From the NCBI GenBank assembly GCA_019689975.1, contig JADGGK010000005.1:1-64000 (forward strand): a stretch of 64,000 nt of DNA. Direction: 5' to 3'. The stretch comes from Pseudolabrys sp. (GTDB lineage Bacteria > Pseudomonadota > Alphaproteobacteria > Rhizobiales > Xanthobacteraceae). Below are positions 52,801-63,657 of this stretch, piece by piece. A model generated the notes under the pieces. It was not told the origin of the DNA. It saw only the letters and a program-made list of their open reading frames with translations, and ran no database searches. Made by a program: the position numbers and the translations under genes. Each line of letters opens with the position of its first letter. Within the stretch, counting starts at the first letter, position 1.

Positions 52801-52984
52801 TTCACGCAATCGTCATCGCCCCGCTCGGCGGGCGGTTCCAAGACGTCGGTTACGGTTCGATGAAATCGCTCTTATCTTCGGGTGACACGCGACGCCTGCG
52901 GACGTGAGCGACGGTGAGCGCCGGACGGGCCCGCCGGCGGGTGGCGCGCCGGCGCGGCGGACAGGGGGCGCGAAGGAGCAGACA

Positions 52985-54316
52985 ATGGTTTCGGCAGCGG
53001 AACAACTGGCGGCCAATCTCAATTTCTCGGCGCTCGCCAAGGCCGAAGAGCTGAAGAAGCGGATCTGGTTCACGGTTTGCGCGCTACTGGTCTATCGGCT
53101 CGGCACGTACATCCCGCTGCCCGGAATCGACCCCGCCGCCTGGGAGCAGATCTTCCAGACCCAGTCGGGCGGCATCCTCGGCATGTTCAACATGTTCTCC
53201 GGCGGCGGCATCCACCGGATGGCCATTTTCGCCTTGAACATCATGCCGTATATCTCCGCCTCGATCATCATTCAATTGATGACGACCGTCTCGCCGACGC
53301 TCGAACAGCTCAAGAAGGAAGGCGAGCAGGGCCGCAAGATCATGAACCAGTACACGCGCTATCTCACCGTCGTGCTGGCGGCGTTCCAGGCCTATGGGAT
53401 CGGCATCGGTCTGCAAGGGACCGGCAGCGTCGTGTCGCATCCGGGCATCTTTTTCCTGATGTCGACGACCATCACGCTGACCGGCGGCACCATCTTCCTC
53501 ATGTGGCTCGGCGAGCAGATCACCTCGCGCGGCATCGGCAACGGCATTTCGCTGATCATCCTTTCCGGCATCGTGGCACAGCTGCCCTCCGCGATCGCCG
53601 GCACGCTTGAGCTCGGTCGTCAAGGCGCGTTGTCCACCGGCCTCATTCTGGCGGTGATGGTCATGGCGGTCGCCGTCATCGCTTTCATCGTCTTCATGGA
53701 ACGGGCGCAGCGCCGCCTGTTGATCCAGTATCCCAAGCGTCAGGTCGGCAATCGCATGTTCGAGGGCCAATCCTCGCACCTTCCGCTCAAGCTCAACACC
53801 TCGGGCGTCATTCCGCCGATCTTTGCCTCGTCGCTGCTGCTGTTGCCGACCACCGTCGCCAATTTCAATGCCGGGGCCGGGCCGGGCTGGCTCACGACCG
53901 TCACCACTTTGCTTGGGCACGGGCGGCCGCTGTTTCTGATCCTGTATATCGCATTGATCGTCTTCTTTGCCTTCTTCTACACCGCAATCGTGTTCAATCC
54001 GACCGAGACGGCGGAGAACCTGAAGAAGCACGGCGGGTTCATTCCCGGCATCCGACCCGGCGAGCGAACCGCGGAATATATCGACTATGTGCTCACCCGC
54101 ATCACGGTGGTGGGAGCGCTTTATCTCGCCCTTGTTTGCCTGATCCCGGAAATCCTCATCTCCTATGCCGCGGTGCCGTTCTACTTTGGCGGCACCTCGC
54201 TGCTCATCGTCGTCAGCGTCACCATGGACACGGTGGCGCAAATCCAGGGTTATCTGCTCGCGCATCAGTACGAAGGTCTCATCAAGCGCGCCAAATTGAG
54301 AGGTCGCACGCGATGA
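52985..54316 (+). CDS. secY: Preprotein translocase subunit SecY
   Basis: [56 protein letters not shown]; ends [16 protein letters not shown]. Confidence 0.98.
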   Translation: MVSAAEQLAANLNFSALAKAEELKKRIWFTVCALLVYRLGTYIPLPGIDPAAWEQIFQTQSGGILGMFNMFSGGGIHRMAIFALNIMPYISASIIIQLMTTVSPTLEQLKKEGEQGRKIMNQYTRYLTVVLAAFQAYGIGIGLQGTGSVVSHPGIFFLMSTTITLTGGTIFLMWLGEQITSRGIGNGISLIILSGIVAQLPSAIAGTLELGRQGALSTGLILAVMVMAVAVIAFIVFMERAQRRLLIQYPKRQVGNRMFEGQSSHLPLKLNTSGVIPPIFASSLLLLPTTVANFNAGAGPGWLTTVTTLLGHGRPLFLILYIALIVFFAFFYTAIVFNPTETAENLKKHGGFIPGIRPGERTAEYIDYVLTRITVVGALYLALVCLIPEILISYAAVPFYFGGTSLLIVVSVTMDTVAQIQGYLLAHQYEGLIKRAKLRGRTR

Positions 54317-55119
54317 GGCTCATCCTGCTCGGCCCGCCGGGGGCGGGGAAGGGCACGCAAGCGCAGCGCCTGGTCAGGAAGCATCGCATCGTCCAGCTCT
54401 CCACCGGCGACATGCTGCGCGCCGCGGTGGCGGCGGGCACGCCTGTCGGCCTGCGCGCGAAAAGCATCATGGAACGCGGCGAACTGGTGCCGGACGATGT
54501 GGTCATCGCGATCATCGCCGACCGTATCGATGAGCCCGATACCCGGCGCGGCTTCGTGCTCGACGGATTTCCGCGCACGGTCGCGCAGGCCGAGGCGCTC
54601 GACCGGTTGCTGGCCGCGCGGGGCCTTACGCTCGACGCGGTGATCGAGCTCAAGGTCGACGAAAATATCCTGCTCGAACGCATCCGGAAGCGGGTCGCGG
54701 AAATGACCGCCCGCGGCGAGACGCTGCGCGCAGACGATACGCCCGACGTGCTCAAGGGCCGGCTCGCCGCCTACCGGGCACAGACGGCGCCGCTCGTCGA
54801 CTATTATGCGCGCCGGGGTCTGCTGAAGTCCGTGGACGGCATGGCCCCGATCGACGCGGTGACGGCGGCCATCGACCGCGTGCTGCGGGACTCCCGCGGC
54901 ACGGCGCCCGAGCGGAAGGCCGGCCGGAAGGCGGGGGCATCCGGGCGCAAAGGCGTCGCCGCGGGCAAGAAGGGTGCCGCCAAGGCACGCAAATCCGGGG
55001 CGCGCAAGACCGGGGCCTCGTCCGCGGCCAAATCCGCCAAGGCGGGCCGGCGGGGCACGTCCGTGCGCCGCCGGCGGGGCCGGTCGGCTGCACGCAAGAG
55101 GTTGACGAGAACGGGATGA
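54313..55119 (+). CDS. adk: Adenylate kinase with long basic C-terminal extension
   Basis: [64 protein letters not shown]; tail rich in Lys/Arg/Ala/Gly. Confidence 0.97.
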   Translation: MRLILLGPPGAGKGTQAQRLVRKHRIVQLSTGDMLRAAVAAGTPVGLRAKSIMERGELVPDDVVIAIIADRIDEPDTRRGFVLDGFPRTVAQAEALDRLLAARGLTLDAVIELKVDENILLERIRKRVAEMTARGETLRADDTPDVLKGRLAAYRAQTAPLVDYYARRGLLKSVDGMAPIDAVTAAIDRVLRDSRGTAPERKAGRKAGASGRKGVAAGKKGAAKARKSGARKTGASSAAKSAKAGRRGTSVRRRRGRSAARKRLTRTG

Positions 55120-55281
55120 ATCCCTTAATAAGCCTCGCATTCAGAAGTTCGATGCGATGCCGGGCCCCGGCGAGGCGGGGCGAGGTGTCGCGTTATGCTT
55201 TTCGTTATCCCTCTGTGGGGCCTCACGAATTCGGCATGTCCCGGGCGGCGGGGCGCTAACATTTAACGGGAGAGGCTATCC

Positions 55282-55665
55282 GTGGCTCGCATCGCCGGTG
55301 TCAATCTGCCGACCAACAAGCGCGTCGAAGTCGCGCTGCAATACATCCATGGGATCGGGCCGAAGATCGCCAAGGACATCATGAACAAGGTCAACCTGCC
55401 GCCGGAGCGGCGGGTCTCGCAGCTGACCGATGCCGAGATTCTGCAGATTCGCGAGATCATCGATCGCGACTACGTGGTCGAAGGGGATCTGCGTCGCGAG
55501 GTGCAGCTCAACATCAAGCGACTGATGGATCTCGGCTGCTATCGCGGCCTGCGTCACCGCAAGGGTCTGCCGGTGCGCGGCCAGCGCACGCACACCAATG
55601 CGCGCACGCGCAAGGGTCCGGCGAAGACCGTTGCCGGCAAGAAGAAGGCGCCGGGACCGACTTAA
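55282..55665 (+). CDS. rpsM: 30S ribosomal protein S13
   Basis: [34 protein letters not shown] (GTG start). Confidence 0.98.
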   Translation: MARIAGVNLPTNKRVEVALQYIHGIGPKIAKDIMNKVNLPPERRVSQLTDAEILQIREIIDRDYVVEGDLRREVQLNIKRLMDLGCYRGLRHRKGLPVRGQRTHTNARTRKGPAKTVAGKKKAPGPT

Positions 55666-55716
55666 TCATGGAACAGGCCGCGCCTGAAATGGCGTCGAGT
55701 CGCGAAAGGATCGAGC

Positions 55717-56106
55717 ATGGGTAAGGAAGCCACCCGCGTCCGCCGGCGTGAGCGAAAGAACATCGCCTCCGGCGTCGCGCATGTCGCGGCGTCGTTCAAC
55801 AATACCATGATCACCATCACCGATGCGCAAGGCAACACCATTGCCTGGTCGTCGGCGGGGACCATGGGCTTCAAGGGCTCGCGCAAATCGACCCCCTATG
55901 CCGCGCAGGTTGCCGCCGAGGACGCCGCCAGGAAGGCGCAGGAACACGGCATGCGCACGCTGGAGGTCGAGGTGTCCGGGCCGGGCGCGGGGCGCGAGTC
56001 GGCGCTTCGCTCGCTGCAGGCCGCCGGTTTCACCATTACTTCCATCCGCGACGTCACCGCGATCCCCCACAACGGGTGTCGACCGCGCAAGCGACGGCGC
56101 GTGTGA
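55717..56106 (+). CDS. rpsK: 30S ribosomal protein S11
   Basis: [50 protein letters not shown]. Confidence 0.99.
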   Translation: MGKEATRVRRRERKNIASGVAHVAASFNNTMITITDAQGNTIAWSSAGTMGFKGSRKSTPYAAQVAAEDAARKAQEHGMRTLEVEVSGPGAGRESALRSLQAAGFTITSIRDVTAIPHNGCRPRKRRRV

Positions 56107-56214
56107 CACGCAGTGGCGGGCGCCCCGCACGGGGACCCGCGTGTCGCCGAACTCATCCCCGCCGAACGGGCGGGATCGCGCGGGAAAGGCCCGTGCCGCT
56201 CAAAAGGTGCAGAC

Positions 56215-57231
56215 GTGATCCAGAAGAATTGGCAGGAATTGATCAGGCCTAACAAGCTCCAGGTCACCCCGGGCAGCGATCCCAGTCGTTTTGCCACGGT
56301 GGTCGCCGAGCCGCTCGAGCGCGGCTTCGGGCTGACGCTCGGCAACGCGCTGCGGCGCATCCTGTTGTCGTCGTTGCAGGGCGCGGCGGTGCAATCGGTG
56401 CACATCGACGGCGTGCTGCACGAATTCTCCTCGATCGCCGGCGTGCGCGAGGACGTGACCGACATCGTGCTCAATATCAAGGACATCGCCATCAAGATGC
56501 AGGGCGAGGGTCCGAAACGCATGGTGGTGAAGAAACAGGGCCCGGGCACGGTGACGGCCGGCGACATCCAGACCGTCGGCGATATCGTCGTCCTCAATCC
56601 GGATCTCGTGATCTGCACGCTCGACGAGGGCGCGGAGATCCGCATGGAATTCACGGTCAACACCGGCAAGGGCTACGTGCCGGCCGAACGCAACCGGCCG
56701 GAAGACGCGCCGATCGGCCTCATCCCGGTCGACAGTCTCTACTCGCCGGTGCGCAAGGTCTCCTACAAGGTCGAGAATACGCGCGAAGGCCAGATCCTCG
56801 ACTACGACAAACTCACCATGACCATCGAGACCAACGGCGCGGTCTCGCCGGAAGACGCGCTCGCCTTCGCCGCGCGGATCCTCCAGGATCAACTCAACGT
56901 GTTCGTCAATTTCGAGGAGCCGCGCAAGGAGGCGGCCGCCGAGACGATTCCCGATCTCGCGTTCAATCCAGCCTTCCTCAAGAAGGTCGACGAGCTCGAG
57001 CTCAGCGTTCGCTCGGCCAATTGCCTCAAGAACGACAATATCGTCTACATCGGCGATCTCGTGCAAAAAACCGAGGCGGAAATGCTGCGCACGCCGAACT
57101 TCGGTCGCAAGTCGCTCAACGAGATCAAGGAGGTGCTGGCGCAAATGGGCCTGCATCTCGGCATGGAGGTGCCGGGCTGGCCGCCGGAAAACATCGAGGA
57201 ATTGGCCAAAAGGTTCGAGGACCACTATTGA
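56215..57231 (+). CDS. rpoA: DNA-directed RNA polymerase subunit alpha
   Basis: [58 protein letters not shown] (GTG start); alpha-CTD present. Confidence 0.98.
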   Translation: MIQKNWQELIRPNKLQVTPGSDPSRFATVVAEPLERGFGLTLGNALRRILLSSLQGAAVQSVHIDGVLHEFSSIAGVREDVTDIVLNIKDIAIKMQGEGPKRMVVKKQGPGTVTAGDIQTVGDIVVLNPDLVICTLDEGAEIRMEFTVNTGKGYVPAERNRPEDAPIGLIPVDSLYSPVRKVSYKVENTREGQILDYDKLTMTIETNGAVSPEDALAFAARILQDQLNVFVNFEEPRKEAAAETIPDLAFNPAFLKKVDELELSVRSANCLKNDNIVYIGDLVQKTEAEMLRTPNFGRKSLNEIKEVLAQMGLHLGMEVPGWPPENIEELAKRFEDHY

Positions 57232-57343
57232 GGATGCGGGGCGCCCTGGCGGGACCGGTCCCGACCATCCGCGCCTTGGCGAGCACCGGAAGGTCTGGCG
57301 GCCCGGGATCGGGTAGCGCCAGGGAAGGATAAAAGGGACTGCA

Positions 57344-57778
57344 ATGCGCCACGGCAAGGTTCACCGCAAGCTTGGCAGGAAACCGGAGCATCGCCGCGCC
57401 ATGTTCGCCAATATGTGCGCGGCGCTGATCAAGCACGAGCAGATCATCACCACGCTGCCCAAGGCGAAGGAATTGCGGCCGGTGGTGGAACGGCTCGTCA
57501 CGCTGGCGAAGAAAGGCGATCTTGCGGCGCGGCGGCGTGCCATCGCCGCCATGCGCGACGTGGCGCAGGTAAGGAAACTGTTCGAGGTGATCGGGCCGCG
57601 TTACAAGGATCGCAACGGCGGTTACACCCGTGTGGTAAGGGCGGGTTTTCGCTACGGCGACAGCGCGCCGGTCGCGGTGATCGAATTCGTCGACCGCGAC
57701 ATGGAGGCGCGCGGCAAGGAGTCGGGACCGCGCCAGGAAAAGAAACCCGCGGCCGAGGAAAACCCGGCGGTGGCCTGA
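57344..57778 (+). CDS. rplQ: 50S ribosomal protein L17
   Basis: [58 protein letters not shown]. Confidence 0.98.
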   Translation: MRHGKVHRKLGRKPEHRRAMFANMCAALIKHEQIITTLPKAKELRPVVERLVTLAKKGDLAARRRAIAAMRDVAQVRKLFEVIGPRYKDRNGGYTRVVRAGFRYGDSAPVAVIEFVDRDMEARGKESGPRQEKKPAAEENPAVA

Positions 57779-57931
57779 ACCGCGCCGCCGGCGAAGCAAT
57801 GCCGCGGCATCGTTATTTCCCTGCAGGGATCGCCTTTTTACTGTTCCCGCGGCGGCCGCCTCCAGGTTATGCTCGTTCCCGCCTGCATTGAACAACGACA
57901 TACACAGCGGGCGGGAGGAGGATATCAGGAA

Positions 57932-58783
57932 ATGATTCGCGCATCATTGCTGGCGCTCGCCCTGGGCGCGGCGCCGATGGGGGCTGCCTACGCGCAGGCG
58001 AAGGCAGATCTCGTCAAGCGGGGCGATTATCTCGTCAACGGGATCTTGACGTGCGGCAATTGCCATTCGCCCAAGGGTCCGACCGGTGACATACCGGGCA
58101 AGGAGTTTTCCGGCGGTCTGCAGTTCGACGAGCCGCCGTTCAAGGTGACGGCACCCAACATCACGCAGGACAGGGAAACCGGCATCGGCCGCTGGACCGA
58201 TGCGGAGATCAAGACGCTGCTGCGCACCGGCGTCCGGCCCGACGGCGTGCATATCGCCATGGTGATGCCCACGGGCTTTTATCACATCATGACCGAGCGC
58301 GACCTCAACGCCGTCGTCGCCTATCTGCGCACGCTCAAGCCGATCCGGAACAAGGTTGCGGATCCGATCTACAGGATGCCGCAGGTCGAACACGTCTTTC
58401 CCGGCGGCGAAAAGCCGTACACGGAAAGCATGATGAAGGACAAGGTGAAGAAGGGCTTTTATCTGGCCACGATCGCCCATTGCATGGAATGCCACACGCC
58501 GATGGAGAAGGGGGTGCGCCGGTTTGATACCAGGCTCGGCGCCGGCGGATTCGAATTTCCCGGCCCGTGGGGCGTTTCGGTGTCGCGCAACATCACGTCG
58601 AGCAAGACCAAGGGCATCGGCGGCTGGACCGATGCCGAAATCAAGCGCGCCATCACCCAGGGCATCAGCCGCGACGGCACGCGGCTCAAGCCGCCGATGG
58701 GTTATCACTATTACGCCAGCGTCAGCGCGGAGGATCTCGACGCCATCGTCGCCTACCTGCGCACCGTCCCGGCGAAGGAGTAG
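57932..58783 (+). CDS. Secreted diheme cytochrome c
   Basis: Signal-like MIRASLLALALGAAPMGAAYAQ; two CXXCH motifs (CGNCH, CMECH); two homologous halves. Confidence 0.88.
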   Translation: MIRASLLALALGAAPMGAAYAQAKADLVKRGDYLVNGILTCGNCHSPKGPTGDIPGKEFSGGLQFDEPPFKVTAPNITQDRETGIGRWTDAEIKTLLRTGVRPDGVHIAMVMPTGFYHIMTERDLNAVVAYLRTLKPIRNKVADPIYRMPQVEHVFPGGEKPYTESMMKDKVKKGFYLATIAHCMECHTPMEKGVRRFDTRLGAGGFEFPGPWGVSVSRNITSSKTKGIGGWTDAEIKRAITQGISRDGTRLKPPMGYHYYASVSAEDLDAIVAYLRTVPAKE

Positions 58784-58994
58784 CCGCCACCGCCGCGCAA
58801 AGGCGAGCGGTCCTGCGGGACGAGCGGATCGCCCGCAGGCCGCGCCCGTGCGGCGGATGCGCCTTTAAGCCGAGTTCGGCGGTCGGCGCGGCGGGTTCGG
58901 TCGGCAAAGGGGAGGGTCGGGACGTCGTGCCGTCGGCCTTCATTTGGCCCTTGCCGCGGCCTATATCTCGGCCGTTCGCCGAGATTCGGGTCCC

Positions 58995-60386
58995 ATGCGC
59001 CGCTTTGCCTTGTTGACGTCACTGCTGCTGGCCGCTGCGGTCGCGCTTGCTCCGGCCGCCGCGCAGGAGCGCCGCGTGCCCACGCCGGGCGAGCTCAGGC
59101 TTTCGTTCGCGCCGGTGGTCAGGCAGGTCGCACCCGCGGTCGTCAATGTCTACGCCGCCAAGGTGGTGCAGAACCGCAATCCCCTGTTCGACGATCCGAT
59201 TTTTCGCCGCTTCTTCGGCATTCCCGGCGAAGGCACGCAGGTGCAGCGTTCGCTCGGCTCCGGCGTCATCGTCGATCCTGCGGGGCTGGTGGTCACCAAT
59301 GTCCACGTGATCGAAGGCGCCGACGACATCAAGGTCGCGCTTGCCGACAAGCGCGAATTCGAGGCCGACGTCGTGCTCAAGGACAAGCGCAGCGACCTCG
59401 CCGTGATGCGGCTGAGGGATTCGCGCGAGCGGTTTCCGGCGCTCGAGCTCGCCAATTCCGACGCGCTGCAGGTTGGCGACATCGTGCTCGCAATCGGCAA
59501 TCCCTTCGGCGTCGGGCAGACCGTGACGCACGGCATCGTCTCGGCGGTCGCCCGCACCCAGGTCGGCATCACGGACTACCAGTTCTTTATTCAGACCGAC
59601 GCTGCCATCAATCCCGGCAATTCCGGCGGTGCGCTGGTCGACCTTTCGGGAAAGCTCGTGGGCATCAACACGGCGATCTTCTCGCGTTCGGGCGGCTCGC
59701 AGGGCGTCGGATTCGCGATTCCCTCGAACATGGTGCGGGTGGTGGTGGCTTCCGCCCGCACCGGCAGCCACGCCGTCCGACGGCCTTGGCTCGGCGCCAA
59801 GTTGCAGACGGTGACGCCCGACATCGCGGAGAGCATGGGACTGAAGCGGCCGGCAGGCGCGCTCGTCGCGAGCGTCGCCCGCGGCGGGCCGGCGGCGGAG
59901 GCGGGGCTCAGGCCCGGAGATGTCATCGTTTCCGTCGATTCGCAGGACGTGGAGGATCCCAACGCCTTCGAATATCGCTTCGCCACCAAGCCGCTTGGCA
60001 GCGTCGCTCGGCTTGGCGTGCTGCGTGCCGGCAGGGAGCTTTCCGTAACCGTCGCGCTGCGCGCGGCGCCCGAGGCCGCGCGCGATGAGGTGACCATCAC
60101 CGGTCGCTCGCCGCTGTCCGGCGCCACGGTGGCCAATCTGTCACCCGCGCTGGCCGATGAGTTGCAGCTCGACAATGCCGATGCGGGAGTCGTGATCGTC
60201 GATGTTGCGGAGGGCTCCTATGCCAGCAATCTGGGTTTCCGGCGCGGCGACATCGTGGTGGCGCTGAACGGTCGCAACGTCGCCTCGACGCACGAACTCG
60301 CACGGCTGGCCGAGCAGCGCACGCGCACGTGGCGCATCACGGTGCGGCGGGGAGGCCAGCAGATTTCCGCGGTCTTCACGTTATGA
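58995..60386 (+). CDS. Do/DegP-type serine protease with two PDZ domains
   Basis: Triad contexts VTNVHVIEGADDIKV, DLAVMRL, NPGNSGGALVD; signal peptide MRRFALLTSLLLAAAVALAPAAA. Confidence 0.93.
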   Translation: MRRFALLTSLLLAAAVALAPAAAQERRVPTPGELRLSFAPVVRQVAPAVVNVYAAKVVQNRNPLFDDPIFRRFFGIPGEGTQVQRSLGSGVIVDPAGLVVTNVHVIEGADDIKVALADKREFEADVVLKDKRSDLAVMRLRDSRERFPALELANSDALQVGDIVLAIGNPFGVGQTVTHGIVSAVARTQVGITDYQFFIQTDAAINPGNSGGALVDLSGKLVGINTAIFSRSGGSQGVGFAIPSNMVRVVVASARTGSHAVRRPWLGAKLQTVTPDIAESMGLKRPAGALVASVARGGPAAEAGLRPGDVIVSVDSQDVEDPNAFEYRFATKPLGSVARLGVLRAGRELSVTVALRAAPEAARDEVTITGRSPLSGATVANLSPALADELQLDNADAGVVIVDVAEGSYASNLGFRRGDIVVALNGRNVASTHELARLAEQRTRTWRITVRRGGQQISAVFTL

Positions 60387-60402
60387 GAGGCATGGCCCGC
60401 AG

Positions 60403-61737
60403 ATGACGCCGCGTGCGCAAGCAGGCAGTCCCACGCTGTTCGCCGCCGCCGGTCTCGAGCGGGACGCGCCGCGTCCGCTTGCCGATCGCCTGCGGCCGCG
60501 GACGCTTGCGGAGGTGGTGGGCCAAGAGCACCTGCTGGGCGAGGACGGCACGCTCACCCGCATGGTGGCGGCGCGCGCGCTCGGCAGCATGGTCTTCTGG
60601 GGTCCGCCCGGCACCGGCAAGACCACGGTGGCGCGGCTCTTGGCGCAGGCGACCGATCTGTATTTCCAGCAGATCTCGGCGATCTTCACCGGCGTCGCCG
60701 AACTCAAGAAAACCTTCGACGCGGCGCGGCGGCGCCGCGAAGTGGGTCAAGGCACGCTGCTGTTCGTCGACGAGATCCACCGGTTCAACCGCGCCCAGCA
60801 GGATTCCTTCCTGCCGGTGATGGAGGACGGCACCATCGTGCTGATCGGCGCCACGACCGAGAACCCCTCCTTCGAGCTCAATGCCCCGCTGCTGTCGCGC
60901 GCCCGGGTGCTGGTGTTCCGGCGCCTCGACGAGGCGGCGATCGCGAGTCTGCTTGCCCGTGCGGAGCGCATCGAGGCGAGGCCCTTGCCGCTCGACGAGG
61001 CGGCGCGCGCGGCCTTGATCCGCATGTCCGACGGGGACGGCCGCGCGGCGCTGACGCTCGCGGAGGAGATCTGGCGGGCCGCGCGCGCGGGGGAGCGATT
61101 CGGGGTCGAGCAACTGCAACAGGTGGCGCAGCGCCGCGCGCCGATCTACGACAAGGCGCAGGACGGCCATTACAATCTCATCAGCGCATTGCACAAATCC
61201 GTGCGCGGTTCCGACCCGGACGCCGCGCTTTATTATCTTTGCCGCATGCTCGATGCCGGCGAGCCGCCGCTCTACATCGCGCGCCGCGTGGTACGCATGG
61301 CGATCGAGGATATCGGACTTGCCGATCCGCAGGCGCTCGTCATCGCGAACGCCGCGAAGGACGCCTATGATTTCTTGGGATCGCCGGAGGGAGAGCTCGC
61401 GATCGCGCAGGCGGTAGTCTATTGCGCGACCGCGCCGAAGTCGAACGCCGCCTATGCCGCCTTCGGCGCCGCGATGCGTAGCGCGAGGGAATCCGGTTCG
61501 CTCTTGCCGCCCAAACACATTCTCAATGCCCCGACGCGGCTGATGCGCGAGGAAGGTTACGGCCGCGGCTACGCCTATGATCACGACGAGGAAGAGGCCT
61601 TCTCCGGCCAGAACTATTTTCCCGACGCGCTGCCGCGGCAAAAATTTTATGACCCGCCCGAGCGCGGTTTCGAGCGTGAAATCAGGAGGCGGCTGGAATA
61701 TTGGGCGAAGCTCCGGCACGAGCGCAGCGGGACATGA
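60403..61737 (+). CDS. rarA: Replication-associated recombination protein A (MgsA/RarA AAA ATPase)
   Basis: [67 protein letters not shown]. Confidence 0.95.
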   Translation: MTPRAQAGSPTLFAAAGLERDAPRPLADRLRPRTLAEVVGQEHLLGEDGTLTRMVAARALGSMVFWGPPGTGKTTVARLLAQATDLYFQQISAIFTGVAELKKTFDAARRRREVGQGTLLFVDEIHRFNRAQQDSFLPVMEDGTIVLIGATTENPSFELNAPLLSRARVLVFRRLDEAAIASLLARAERIEARPLPLDEAARAALIRMSDGDGRAALTLAEEIWRAARAGERFGVEQLQQVAQRRAPIYDKAQDGHYNLISALHKSVRGSDPDAALYYLCRMLDAGEPPLYIARRVVRMAIEDIGLADPQALVIANAAKDAYDFLGSPEGELAIAQAVVYCATAPKSNAAYAAFGAAMRSARESGSLLPPKHILNAPTRLMREEGYGRGYAYDHDEEEAFSGQNYFPDALPRQKFYDPPERGFEREIRRRLEYWAKLRHERSGT

Positions 61738-62549
61738 TCGATCTGCGAGCCTATTGCCGGCGCGTCGGTTATGACGGCGATTGCAGGCCCGATCTTGCCG
61801 CGCTGCGGACCCTGCACCGCCTGCATCCGCAGGCCGTGCCGTTCGAGAACCTCGATCCTCTGCTCGGTCGGCCGGTGCGGCTCGATCTCGCCTCGCTCGA
61901 GGCAAAGCTCGTCCATGGCGGGCGCGGCGGTTATTGCTTCGAGCAGAATCTCCTGTTCGCGCATGTGCTGCGCGCGTTCGGCTTCCGCGTACGGGAGGCA
62001 AGCGCGCGCGTGCGCTGGAACGTTGCGCCCGGGGTCGTCACCGGGCGCCTGCACGCGCTGCTGATCGTCGAAGCCGAGGGGGACGACTATCTCGTCGACG
62101 TCGGCTTCGGCGGCAACGTGCCGACCGGTCCGCTCCTGCTGCGCTCGCGCGCGGAACAGGCAACGCCGCATGGGCCGTTTCGCCTGACGGAAGACGGCGG
62201 ACGCCTCCTCGTCGAGGCGAAGATCGACCAGGCCTGGACGAGCCTCTATGTCACCGATCTCGCCGACACGGCGCCGGCCGATTTCGAGGTCGGCAACTGG
62301 TTCACGTCGACGCATCCGAATTCGATTTTCGTGAACGGGTTGATGGCCTCGCGCGCCGACGCGGAGCGACGCTACGCGCTCTCGAACAACCGGTTGTCGG
62401 TGCACCGCGTCAACGGCAGCAGCGAGAAACGCCTGCTGCGGAATGCGCGCGAGCTGCGCGATGCGCTGCGCGATCTGCTCCGGATTCGGCTGGATGGACT
62501 CGCAGGCCTCGACGACGCGCTCGCCCGTCTCGCGGCGAGTTCGACATGA
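61734..62549 (+). CDS. Arylamine N-acetyltransferase
   Basis: HPQAVPFENLDPLLGRPVRLD, GGRGGYCFEQNLLFAHVLRAFGF, HALLIVEAEGDDYLVDVGFGG (Cys-His-Asp triad contexts). Confidence 0.9.
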   Translation: MIDLRAYCRRVGYDGDCRPDLAALRTLHRLHPQAVPFENLDPLLGRPVRLDLASLEAKLVHGGRGGYCFEQNLLFAHVLRAFGFRVREASARVRWNVAPGVVTGRLHALLIVEAEGDDYLVDVGFGGNVPTGPLLLRSRAEQATPHGPFRLTEDGGRLLVEAKIDQAWTSLYVTDLADTAPADFEVGNWFTSTHPNSIFVNGLMASRADAERRYALSNNRLSVHRVNGSSEKRLLRNARELRDALRDLLRIRLDGLAGLDDALARLAASST

Positions 62550-63625
62550 GCCGGAGCCGTCGCGCAGACGCCGCACGCGCCGGCTCCTCGCGCGCATCCG
62601 GCGTGCGTCCCGCCGCTGCCGGCGGCGGACGTTCCGGCGTGCAAACGCTCGTGGTGGCCGCGGACGAGGCCGGCATGCGCATCGATCGTTTTTTCGCCGC
62701 GCGCTTTCCCGGTCTTTCCTTCAGCCATATCCAGCGCATCGTGCGCAAAGGCGAGGTGCGCGTGGACGGCAGGCGCACGCAACCCGGGGCGCGGCTCGCC
62801 GCGGGGCAGGTCGTGCGCGTGCCGCCGCTCGAGCCGCTTGCGCCGCCGCCGCGCGCGAACGCGACGCAGGCCGAGCGGGATCGCGCCTTCCTCAGATCGA
62901 TCACGCTCTACGAAGATGCCGATGTCCTGGTCCTCAACAAGCCCGAGGGGCTCGCCGTGCAAGGCGGTTCCGGCACCGCGCACCATCTCGACGCCATGCT
63001 CGACGCGCTGCGCGGGCGGGCCGCCGACGCGCAGCGTCCGCGCCTGGTTCATCGGCTGGACAAGGACACCGCCGGCTGCCTGCTCGTCGCCAAGACTCGC
63101 TTTGCCGCGGCCGCGCTGGCGAGGACCTTCCGTTCGCGTGCGGCACGCAAGATCTATTGGGCGCTGGTCGCCGGCGTGCCGAAGCCGCGACAGGGCCGCA
63201 TCTCGACTTTTCTTGCCAAAGAGGAGCGCGCGCAGGAATCGATCATGCGCGTCGCCGCACACGGCGAGAAGGGCGCAAGCCACGCCGTGACCTATTATGC
63301 CGTGATCGACACCGCCGCACGGCAGCTTTCCTGGGTCTCGCTCAAGCCGGTCACCGGGCGCACGCATCAGTTGCGCGCGCACATGGCGCATATCGGGCAT
63401 CCGATCGTGGGCGACCAGAAATATTTCAATCGGGAGAACTGGACGCTGCCGGGCGGAATCCAGAACAGGCTTCATCTGCTCGCGCGCCGCATCGTGGTGC
63501 CGCATCCGCGCCATGGCACGATCGATGTCTCGGCGCCCCTGCCGCCGCACATGCAGCAGAGCTGGAACCTGCTCGGCTTCGACGCATCGCGGTATGATCC
63601 GATCATGGCGGCGCCGGAGGATTAG
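62546..63625 (+). CDS. RluA family 23S rRNA pseudouridine synthase (RluC-like)
   Basis: S4 domain then LVLNKPEGLAVQGG, RLVHRLDKDTAGCLLVAKT, KPVTGRTHQLRAHMAHIGHPIVGDQKY. Confidence 0.93.
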   Translation: MSRSRRADAARAGSSRASGVRPAAAGGGRSGVQTLVVAADEAGMRIDRFFAARFPGLSFSHIQRIVRKGEVRVDGRRTQPGARLAAGQVVRVPPLEPLAPPPRANATQAERDRAFLRSITLYEDADVLVLNKPEGLAVQGGSGTAHHLDAMLDALRGRAADAQRPRLVHRLDKDTAGCLLVAKTRFAAAALARTFRSRAARKIYWALVAGVPKPRQGRISTFLAKEERAQESIMRVAAHGEKGASHAVTYYAVIDTAARQLSWVSLKPVTGRTHQLRAHMAHIGHPIVGDQKYFNRENWTLPGGIQNRLHLLARRIVVPHPRHGTIDVSAPLPPHMQQSWNLLGFDASRYDPIMAAPED

Positions 63626-63657
63626 CGTTTGTCCGCGCGGCGTCCTATCTTAGGCTT

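Noticed and set aside
57806-57840. ccctgcaggg palindrome followed by ccttttt downstream of rplQ as a terminator
   Set aside because: The stem is only 5 bp with no loop and is separated from the T-run; too weak to call without Term-seq.
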